From: Actinomycetota bacterium
Lineage (GTDB): Bacteria; Actinomycetota; Acidimicrobiia; Acidimicrobiales; JAFATL01
Reading direction: 5' to 3'
Length of the DNA stretch: 7,565 nt
Assembly: GCA_019243975.1 (NCBI GenBank)
Contig: JAFATL010000471.1
Location: 1 to 7,565 of the forward strand
In this document: positions 1 to 4,752 of the stretch, in pieces
How positions within the stretch are numbered: position 1 is the first letter of the stretch
Layout: each line of letters starts with the position of its first letter
Made by a program: the position numbers and the translations under genes
Notes under the pieces: model-generated
Database searches by the model: none
Seen by the model: the letters and a program-made list of their open reading frames with translations, nothing else
Told to the model about the DNA's origin: nothing

Positions 1-576
1 GGCGGCGGGAAGCAGGTCGTCGGGCGCGACAACGGCGTAGGCCAGACCCAACTCATAGGCGCGCTGGCCGGTGAGGAAGTTGCCGCTCAAGCTCATCGCC
101 AATGCGGCGCGGTACCCGATGGCCTCCGGGAGCCGCACCGTCAGCCCCCCACCGGGCAGCACGCCGACACGCGCGTGCGTGTCGCCGAACGTCGCTCGTT
201 CCGACGCCACGATCAAGTCGCACTGCAGCACGAGCTCGAGCCCGCCCGTCACCGCCGCGCCGTTGACGGCCGCGATGACCGGCTTCACCGTCTCGGCGAA
301 GAACCGCCACTCGGTCGGCCGGGCGACCAAGGTCGGCCGGCCGCCGTCGTCCTCACGCGACAGCTCCTTGAGATCGAGGCCGGCACAGAACGCGGGCCCG
401 GCGCCGGTCAGCACGATCACGTCGACGTCGTCGCGACCGTCGACCTCCGCCATCGTGTCGTGGATCGCGCCGCGCAGACCGATGCTGAGCGCGTTGCGCA
501 CTTCGGGGCGGTTGAGCGTCACGGTGGCGATGCCGTCCGCCACATCCACGAGCACCAGGTTCGAGTCGGTCGTCAC
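1..576 (-). CDS. Enoyl-CoA hydratase/isomerase family protein (crotonase fold), 3' end cut by window edge
   Basis: The first 192 residues are visible and the reading frame stays open to the window edge, so the C-terminus is missing. The fold is clear: an N-terminal TVTLNRPEVRNAL segment (about 18-30), the oxyanion-hole motif AFCAGLDLKEL (62-72), and the second oxyanion and active-site segment around NGAAVTGGLEL (105-115). Glu114 aligns with the first catalytic glutamate of rat mitochondrial enoyl-CoA hydratase (Glu144). The second catalytic glutamate (rat Glu164) falls at His134 in FGDTHARVG, so ordinary hydratase chemistry is doubtful; an isomerase, hydrolase or other CoA-ester reaction is possible. 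A substrate with a CoA thioester is expected from the family. The GTG start is chosen because AGGG lies 7 nt upstream (584-587) and the N-terminus has normal family length. It lies 32 nt downstream of gatD on the same strand and may be co-transcribed with it, without an obvious functional link. Family assignment is firm, exact reaction is not. Confidence 0.9.
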   Translation of the reverse strand, partial: MTTDSNLVLVDVADGIATVTLNRPEVRNALSIGLRGAIHDTMAEVDGRDDVDVIVLTGAGPAFCAGLDLKELSREDDGGRPTLVARPTEWRFFAETVKPVIAAVNGAAVTGGLELVLQCDLIVASERATFGDTHARVGVLPGGGLTVRLPEAIGYRAALAMSLSGNFLTGQRAYELGLAYAVVAPDDLLPAA

Positions 577-608
577 AGCGTTACCCTAGGAGGGCCGGGT
601 CGTAGGCG

Positions 609-1334
609 TCAGCGGCGCGCGAACCAACGTCGGCGCGACGATCGCGCGCTGGTGATGCGCTCGCGCCGCAGGTCCTCGGGTTCCTCGTCGTCGAGCGGCC
701 CCAACGGCCCGACGATCCAGCTCAGCACCAGATCGGCGAGGGCGGCGTTGCGGGCGAGCGCGGGGCCGTGCATGTACGTGCCGAGGATGCGGCCCTGGAT
801 CGCGCCCTCCGACCCGTCGCCGTTGCCGACTCCACTCGCCACCGTGCCGAGCGGCCGCGCCTCGGGCCCGAGCACGGTGAGGCTGGCGTGATTCTCGTAG
901 CCGGTGAGGGTCGGGAGCTCGAGCTCGGGCGACGGTTCGACCAGGAGTTCGCCCACGGGCCGGTGGCGAGGACGGGTCGTGGTTGCCCAGTCGGCCAAGC
1001 CCAGTCCGGGCCGGGGGCCGTCGGAGCCGTTGAACGTCGTGCCGAGGATCTGGTAGCCCGCGCACACTGCGAACACGACCGCCCCCGCGTCGATCGCCCG
1101 CCCGAGCGCATTGTCGACTGCCAGCGCGTTGGCGGCCGTGGTTTGCGGGTCGTCCTCACCTCCGCCCAACACGTAGAGGTCACAGGTGGCGGGCACGGGG
1201 TCGCCCGTGCGCACGTCGACGATCTCGGCCTCGTGGCCCCGCCACTGCAGGCGCTTGGCCAGCACGACCGCATTGCCGCCGTCACCGTACGTGCCAAGCA
1301 CGTCGGGGTAGATGCGGCAGATCGACACCGGCAT
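609..1334 (-). CDS. gatD: GatD-like class I glutamine amidotransferase (lipid II isoglutaminyl synthase glutaminase subunit)
   Basis: The 241-residue product has the length and motifs of GatD/CobB-CobQ-type glutamine amidotransferases. In the known system GatD hydrolyses glutamine and passes ammonia to MurT, which amidates the D-glutamate of lipid II in the cytoplasm. The N-terminus ICRIYPDVLGTYGDGGNA (5-22) is typical of GatD. The nucleophile is Cys91 in VCAGYQILG, and the catalytic His189 lies in GTYMHGPALARN. The C-terminus is a basic tail. ATG at 1334 is preferred over an in-frame ATG at 1403: it has AGGA 8 nt upstream (1343-1346), starts right at the conserved domain, and avoids abutting the tRNA-His gene at 1404. 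murT normally lies directly upstream, but here the upstream neighbours are tRNA genes on the other strand. An alternative is a cobyric-acid-synthase-like amidotransferase of unknown partner, but the YGDGGN N-terminus favours GatD. Confidence 0.85.
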   Translation of the reverse strand: MPVSICRIYPDVLGTYGDGGNAVVLAKRLQWRGHEAEIVDVRTGDPVPATCDLYVLGGGEDDPQTTAANALAVDNALGRAIDAGAVVFAVCAGYQILGTTFNGSDGPRPGLGLADWATTTRPRHRPVGELLVEPSPELELPTLTGYENHASLTVLGPEARPLGTVASGVGNGDGSEGAIQGRILGTYMHGPALARNAALADLVLSWIVGPLGPLDDEEPEDLRRERITSARSSRRRWFARR

Positions 1335-1403
1335 CCGGTCGATCCTAGGAGCCGCCAACCCGGTCGGCGGCAACCGGTCGCTGTGCCATGCTGGACCGCT
1401 CAT
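1335..1403. other. Divergent spacer between gatD and tRNA-His
   Basis: This 69-bp stretch must hold the promoter for gatD (leftward) and, unless the tRNA is read from elsewhere, for tRNA-His (rightward). It carries the 7-mer CCGGTCG three times on the plus strand (1335-1341, 1360-1366, 1374-1380). It also has a 6-bp inverted repeat, GCCGCC at 1351-1356 with GGCGGC at 1366-1371, around a 9-nt loop. No convincing -35/-10 pair was found for either direction; CATGCT at 1387-1392 is only a weak -10 candidate for the tRNA. Confidence 0.35.
1343..1346 (-). promoter_or_regulatory. Ribosome binding site that decides the gatD start
   Basis: AGGA read on the minus strand, with 8 nt to the ATG at 1334. 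The longer reading frame starting at 1403 has no comparable purine-rich site with room for it, because the tRNA-His gene begins at the next base. Confidence 0.5.
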
Positions 1404-1478
1404 GGTGGCTATAGCTCAGTTGGTTAGAGCGCCTGGTTGTGGTCCAGGAGGTCGGGGGTTCGAGTCCCCTTAGCCACC
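1404..1478 (+). tRNA. tRNA-His (anticodon GTG)
   Basis: The full cloverleaf can be drawn by hand. The acceptor stem is GTGGCTA (1405-1411) with TAGCCAC (1471-1477). The D stem is GCTC (1414-1417) with GAGC (1427-1430). The anticodon stem is CCTGG (1432-1436) with CCAGG (1444-1448), closing a 7-nt loop with GTG at 1439-1441. The T arm has loop TTCGAGT (1459-1465). The extra G at 1404 faces C at 1478, which is the G-1:C73 identity pair specific to histidine tRNAs, and here G-1 is encoded in the gene. No 3' CCA is encoded (CTC follows C73), so it would be added after transcription. Confidence 0.97.
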
Positions 1479-1510
1479 CTCAGCCGGCGTGCCACCTACG
1501 ATCGCCGCAC

Positions 1511-1585
1511 GCGCCTCTAGCTCAACGGCAGAGCAACGGACTCTTAATCCGCAGGTTCTGGGTTCGAATCCCAGGGGGCGCACCA
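1511..1585 (+). tRNA. tRNA-Lys (anticodon CTT)
   Basis: The acceptor stem is GCGCCTC (1511-1517) with GGGGCGC (1575-1581), including one T:G pair. The D stem is GCTC (1520-1523) with GAGC (1531-1534). The anticodon loop CTCTTAA (1541-1547) carries CTT at 1543-1545, reading AAG lysine codons. The T stem is CTGGG/CCCAG around TTCGAAT (1563-1569). The anticodon stem has four good pairs and an A:C mismatch at its top (1536 with 1552). Discriminator A is at 1582 and the CCA end is encoded at 1583-1585, unlike the neighbouring tRNA-His. The gene ends 5 bp from the stop codon of the convergent tetR gene. Confidence 0.96.
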
Positions 1586-1590
1586 CACAT

Positions 1591-2277
1591 TCACCGCCGG
1601 CGAGAAGCGCGGCGGGCGGCGATGCCGGATGCGGCGTCGCCGACGGCAAGGAAGAGCGCCGTGGCGTCCTCGATCAGCTGCTCACGCGTGACGTCGATGC
1701 GGCCGTCGAGCCACGCCACCAACAGCTCGCCGAAGCCACCGACCAGGACGGCGGCGCCGACGCGGCCGATGTGTTCGCCCGCGGGCAGATTGCCGTGACG
1801 TTCGGCGGCGGCCGCCTCGACGAAGGCCACGACGGCGTGGCCGGTCTCGATGCGGCGCCGGTTGAGGGCGGCGTTGTCCAACGCCTCGACGTAGAGCACC
1901 CGGGCGCGGCGCCGGTCTTCGTCGACGAACTCGACGGTGCTGCGCACCACTGCCGCCATCTGGTCCGTGGCGTCGTCGCCTGCGCCCTCGAGGGCGGCGA
2001 CGACCGCAGTGCCGAGATCGTCGACGACGCGGTCGTAGACGGCGACGATGAGCTCGTCGAGCGACTCGAACGACTCGTAGAAATAGCGGGGGTTGAGGCG
2101 GGCGTTGGCGCACACCGCCCGTACGGTGGTCGCCGCCGAGCCCTCGGTGCCGAGCAGCCCGAAGGCGGCGTCGAGCAACAGCGTCCGCCGTTCGGCTTGG
2201 CGGTCGCTGGCCGGGACGCCGGCCCAGCTGCGCCGGGCAGGCGTTCGGGTGGCGGAGGTCGAACTACGAGTTGGCAA
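1591..2277 (-). CDS. TetR/AcrR-family transcriptional repressor, divergent from the catabolic operon
   Basis: The 228-residue product has normal TetR length. A basic, Arg-rich arm (1-31) leads into the DNA-binding domain. Helix 1 is around TLLLDAAFGLLGTEG (32-46), and the helix-turn-helix is TTVRAVCANARLNPRYFYESF (50-70), with the recognition helix near 61-67. The remaining roughly 150 residues form the variable ligand-binding and dimer domain, so the inducer cannot be read from sequence. The start is TTG: an in-frame TAA lies 7-9 nt upstream of it and no ATG or GTG follows before the DNA-binding domain. The TTG lies inside operator 1. The likely tetR -10 sits close to it, so the mRNA leader would be only about 7 nt. 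Divergent position and the paired palindromes make it the likely repressor of the FAD-oxidoreductase operon and of itself. Confidence 0.92.
   Translation of the reverse strand: MPTRSSTSATRTPARRSWAGVPASDRQAERRTLLLDAAFGLLGTEGSAATTVRAVCANARLNPRYFYESFESLDELIVAVYDRVVDDLGTAVVAALEGAGDDATDQMAAVVRSTVEFVDEDRRRARVLYVEALDNAALNRRRIETGHAVVAFVEAAAAERHGNLPAGEHIGRVGAAVLVGGFGELLVAWLDGRIDVTREQLIEDATALFLAVGDAASGIAARRASRRR
1594..1615 (+). terminator. Possible GC-rich hairpin downstream of tRNA-Lys
   Basis: CCGCC (1594-1598) pairs with GGCGG (1611-1615), and GCG (1600-1602) pairs with CGC (1608-1610), with G1599 bulged and a 5-nt loop. It starts 9 bp after the tRNA-Lys CCA end and lies within the last codons of tetR. 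There is no U tract, so it may simply reflect arginine codons in a GC-rich gene; its position is the main argument for a tRNA terminator. Confidence 0.22.
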
Positions 2278-2290
2278 CGCTCGTTACCAT
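2271..2290. promoter_or_regulatory. Operator 1, probable TetR-regulator binding site
   Basis: An imperfect 20-bp palindrome: half-sites TTGGCAACG and CGTTACCAT around a central CT. It is nearly the same as operator 2, starting 29 bp further right. It covers the likely -35 box of the rightward operon promoter and the TTG start codon of tetR. Binding here would block rightward transcription and sit at the start of the leftward message. Confidence 0.75.
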
Positions 2291-2300
2291 AGCGTAGATT
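2271..2300 (+). promoter_or_regulatory. Probable promoter of the rightward catabolic operon
   Basis: The -35 is TTGGCA (2271-2276) and the -10 is TAGATT (2295-2300), with an 18-bp spacer. They match the sigma-70/SigA consensus at 5 of 6 and 4 of 6 positions. Transcription would start near 2307, inside operator 2, giving a leader of about 25 nt that includes the AAGGAGG site. Assigned from sequence only. Confidence 0.5.
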
Positions 2301-2319
2301 TGGCAACGAGCGTTACCAA
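2291..2319 (-). promoter_or_regulatory. Probable tetR promoter
   Basis: Read on the minus strand, -35 is TTGGTA (2319-2314) and -10 is TACGCT (2296-2291), with a 17-bp spacer. The start point would be near 2284, only about 7 nt before the TTG start codon at 2277, so the tetR message would be almost leaderless. The -35 lies entirely within operator 2, which fits autoregulation. The -10 is a modest match (TAnnnT). Confidence 0.4.
2300..2319. promoter_or_regulatory. Operator 2, probable TetR-regulator binding site
   Basis: Half-sites TTGGCAACG and CGTTACCAA around a central AG; the only break in symmetry is the C/A position at the fifth base of each arm. It differs from operator 1 only in the two central bases and the last base. 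It spans the expected transcription start of the rightward operon and the likely -35 of tetR, and its right edge runs into the ribosome binding site of the FAD oxidoreductase gene. Confidence 0.75.
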
Positions 2320-2324
2320 GGAGG
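2318..2324 (+). promoter_or_regulatory. Ribosome binding site that fixes the TTG start of the FAD oxidoreductase
   Basis: AAGGAGG, a full-strength Shine-Dalgarno match, 7 nt before the TTG at 2332. Its first two bases are shared with the end of operator 2. Confidence 0.85.
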
Positions 2325-2331
2325 CTGCACC

Positions 2332-3771
2332 TTGCCGGAGACGACGCCGGAGGAAGTCCTGATCGTGGGCGGTGGCGTGGGCGGCTTGGCCGCGGCGCTG
2401 GCGTTCGGGCGGGCCGGTCACAAGGTCACGCTGCTCGAGCGCGACCCGCTGCCGGCGACGGCCGACGCCGAGGAGGCGTTCCGCGCCGAGCGCCGCGGCG
2501 CTCCCCAGGTGCACCAGACGCACGGCTTCCTCGCCCGCATCGTCGTGCTGCTGCGCGAGCACTTCCCCGACGTGCTCGAGGACTTGCGCGCCGTCGGCTG
2601 CACCACCATGCCGGCCCGCGCCGACCTGGGCGAGCCGCGCCCGGGCGACGAAGACCTCGCCGTGCTGATCGTGCGGCGCACCACGTTCGAGTGGGTGCTG
2701 CGCAAGGCCGTGTTGCGCCAGCCCCACGTGGAGGTGCGCACCGACGTCACGGTTGCGGGCCTGACGTCGTCGCTGCCCGACTGGTCGGACGTTCCTGTCG
2801 TCGACGGCGTGCGCTTGGCCGACGGCAGCGAACTGCACGCCGACATCGTCATCGCCGCTACCGGGCGCCGCGGCGACGTACCCGGCTGGCTCAGCGCCTG
2901 CGGCGTGGAGGTGCCCGAGAAGGTGCGCGAGAGCGGCCTCATGTACATGTCGCGCTGGTACCACCTGCCGTCGACGTTCGACGTGGACGAGCTCGACGCC
3001 AAGCTCGGCGGTGACCTCGGTTTCGTGAAGTATCTCGGCGTGCCGGGCGACGGCGGCACGCTGTCGGTGACCCTCGCCATCCGCTCCGACGACGCCGATC
3101 TGCGCGCTGCTCTCGGTGACGCCGACCGCTTCGACCAGGCGTGCCGGGCCCTGCCGGGTCCCGACCAGTTCTTCACCCACGGCCCGCTCGAGCCCATTGG
3201 CGGCGTGCGGCCCATGGGCGGGCTGCTCAACCGCATCCGCACCTTCACCGACGACGCGGGCGCGCCCACTGTCCTCGGCTTCCACGCCATCGGCGACGCC
3301 CACACGTGCACCAACCCCCTCTACGGGCGGGGCTGCTCGCTCGCGTTCCTGCAGGCGGTGATGCTGGCCCAAGCGACGGCCAAGCACCCCGGCGACGCGG
3401 TCGCTCGCGCCAAGACCTACGAGGCCGACAACCAGCGCGAGGTCGAGCCGTGGTTCGAGGTGTCGGTGCAGATGGACAAGGCAGGCGCCGACCCGGCTGG
3501 GTTCGCGGGAGCCGGCGGGGGTGACGGCGAAGGCGCCAAGGGCATGGCCGCCCTGTTCGTCGCCGCCGAGACGGATCCCATCATCGGCCGCGGCATCGCC
3601 CGCTTCTTCAACCTGCTCGCGACGCCCGCTGACCTCATGGCCGACGCCGAACTGCTGACGCGCATGGCCGAGGTCATGGCCAATCCCGACGCGTATCCCA
3701 TCCCGCGCCAGGAGGGCCCGTCCCGGCGCGAGCTGCTCGAGACCCTCGACGCCGTCCCAGGAGCTGCCTGA
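2332..3771 (+). CDS. FAD-dependent oxidoreductase/monooxygenase (group A flavoprotein fold)
   Basis: The 479-residue product has the three marks of the aromatic-hydroxylase/epoxidase/geranylgeranyl-reductase flavoprotein fold. These are the dinucleotide-binding GGGVGG (13-18) with ribose-binding Glu36 in TLLERD, a DG-like segment ADIVIAATGRRGDVP (170-184), and the second FAD motif GDAHTCTNPLYGRGCSLA beginning at Gly321-Asp322. The RRGAPQVHQTHGFLAR stretch near 53-68 resembles uncharacterised actinobacterial FAD oxidoreductases as I remember them. No membrane segment or signal peptide is evident, so it should be cytoplasmic and NAD(P)H-driven. The TTG start is set by AAGGAGG 7 nt upstream. It is first in the operon, under the twin operators, and its TGA overlaps the next ATG by one base. 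With an epoxide hydrolase next to it, an epoxidase or hydroxylase role is plausible. A reductase or halogenase-like role cannot be ruled out; substrate unknown. Confidence 0.88.
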   Translation: MPETTPEEVLIVGGGVGGLAAALAFGRAGHKVTLLERDPLPATADAEEAFRAERRGAPQVHQTHGFLARIVVLLREHFPDVLEDLRAVGCTTMPARADLGEPRPGDEDLAVLIVRRTTFEWVLRKAVLRQPHVEVRTDVTVAGLTSSLPDWSDVPVVDGVRLADGSELHADIVIAATGRRGDVPGWLSACGVEVPEKVRESGLMYMSRWYHLPSTFDVDELDAKLGGDLGFVKYLGVPGDGGTLSVTLAIRSDDADLRAALGDADRFDQACRALPGPDQFFTHGPLEPIGGVRPMGGLLNRIRTFTDDAGAPTVLGFHAIGDAHTCTNPLYGRGCSLAFLQAVMLAQATAKHPGDAVARAKTYEADNQREVEPWFEVSVQMDKAGADPAGFAGAGGGDGEGAKGMAALFVAAETDPIIGRGIARFFNLLATPADLMADAELLTRMAEVMANPDAYPIPRQEGPSRRELLETLDAVPGAA

Positions 3772-4742
3772 TGCCCACCGAACTCACCGAGCGCACGATC
3801 GCCACCAACGGGGTCGAGCTCAACGTCGTCGAGGCCGGCACCGGCCCCGCCGTCGTGCTGTGCCACGGCTTCCCCGAGCTGTCGTACTCGTGGCGCCACC
3901 AGATCCCAGCGCTGGCCGAGGCGGGCTACCGCGTGATCGCGCCCGACCAGCGCGGCTACGGCAAGTCGAGTCAGCCCGAGGCGATCACCGACTACGACAT
4001 CACCCACCTCATCGGTGATCTCACCGGCGTGCTCGACGCCCTGGGCGAGGAGAAGGCCGTGTTCGTCGGGCACGACTGGGGCTCGATGGTGGTGTGGCAG
4101 ATGGCGCTGCTCGCCCCCGAGCGCATGAACGGGGTGGTCGGCATGAGCGTGCCGTACCTGCACCGCGGGCCGATGCCGCCCATCCAGATGATGCGCAACG
4201 TGTTCGGCGACAACTTCTTCTACATCCTCTACTTCCAGGAGCCCGGTGTCGCCGAGGCCGAGCTCGGGCGCGACGCAGCCACGACGATGCGCAAGCTGCT
4301 GGCCGGCGCCATCGTGGAAGAGGGCGCCATGCCCGACCCGGCGATGTTCGCCAACGACGGTCGCGGATTTGCCGAGCGCATGGCCGAGCCCGAGAAGCTG
4401 CCCGACTGGCTCACCCAGGAGGAGCTCGACCACTACGCGGCCGAGTTCTCGCGCACCGGGTTCCGGGGCGGCGTCAACTGGTACCGCAACATGGACCGCA
4501 ACTGGGAGCTCACCGAAGCGGTGGGCGACAACAAGGTGCAGATGCCGTCGCTGTTCATCGGCGGCAAGCTCGACCCCGTACTGGTGATGACGCCGCCCAC
4601 GAGCGGCGAGGAGTGGCTGGCCGACCACCGAGGCACGGTGATCATCGACGGCGCCGGCCACTGGGTGCAGCAGGAGAAGCCCGACGAGGTCAACGCGGCC
4701 CTCATCGGTTTCCTCGACGACGTGTGCCGCGACAAGGGCTGA
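3771..4742 (+). CDS. Epoxide hydrolase, alpha/beta-hydrolase fold (soluble sEH type)
   Basis: The enzyme adds water to epoxides to give vicinal diols through a covalent ester on an aspartate. All expected residues are present in 323 aa. They are oxyanion loop HGFPE (32-36), nucleophile Asp102 in GHDWGS, acid Asp268 in GGKLDPV, and base His297 in GAGHWVQQEKP. The two epoxide-polarising cap-domain tyrosines are Tyr154 in ILYFQEPG and Tyr238 in NWYRNMDRNW. By memory, these motifs closely match the C-terminal hydrolase domain of human soluble epoxide hydrolase and the mycobacterial Eph enzymes. Aspartate rather than serine as nucleophile, plus the two tyrosines, separates it from esterases; haloalkane dehalogenases lack this tyrosine pair. 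Its ATG overlaps the upstream TGA by one base (TGATG), implying translational coupling. Flanking oxygenases suggest it opens an epoxide made by one of them. Confidence 0.95.
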   Translation: MPTELTERTIATNGVELNVVEAGTGPAVVLCHGFPELSYSWRHQIPALAEAGYRVIAPDQRGYGKSSQPEAITDYDITHLIGDLTGVLDALGEEKAVFVGHDWGSMVVWQMALLAPERMNGVVGMSVPYLHRGPMPPIQMMRNVFGDNFFYILYFQEPGVAEAELGRDAATTMRKLLAGAIVEEGAMPDPAMFANDGRGFAERMAEPEKLPDWLTQEELDHYAAEFSRTGFRGGVNWYRNMDRNWELTEAVGDNKVQMPSLFIGGKLDPVLVMTPPTSGEEWLADHRGTVIIDGAGHWVQQEKPDEVNAALIGFLDDVCRDKG

Positions 4743-4752
4743 GGGAGCCGAC

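Noticed and set aside
71..891. Plus-strand open frames opposite the crotonase and gatD genes
   Set aside because: Ser/Arg/Pro-rich translations without motifs; the minus-strand frames carry intact catalytic motifs.
1335..1403. N-terminal extension of gatD to an ATG at 1403
   Set aside because: The added 23 residues do not resemble family members, and the start would touch the tRNA-His gene and leave no room for a ribosome site.
1439..2292. Plus-strand open frames running through the tRNA genes and opposite tetR
   Set aside because: They start inside tRNA genes and are antisense to a clear TetR regulator.
1674..2306. Minus-strand frame with a true ATG over the tetR region
   Set aside because: It is in a different frame from the helix-turn-helix protein, is Ser/Pro/Arg-rich, and lacks any TetR feature; the ATG falls in the promoter region by chance.
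2284..3387. Long minus-strand open frame opposite the FAD oxidoreductase gene
   Set aside because: It is antisense to a clear flavoprotein gene, its translation has no recognisable motif and is biased to Arg, Val, Gly and His, as expected from the complement of GC-rich codons.
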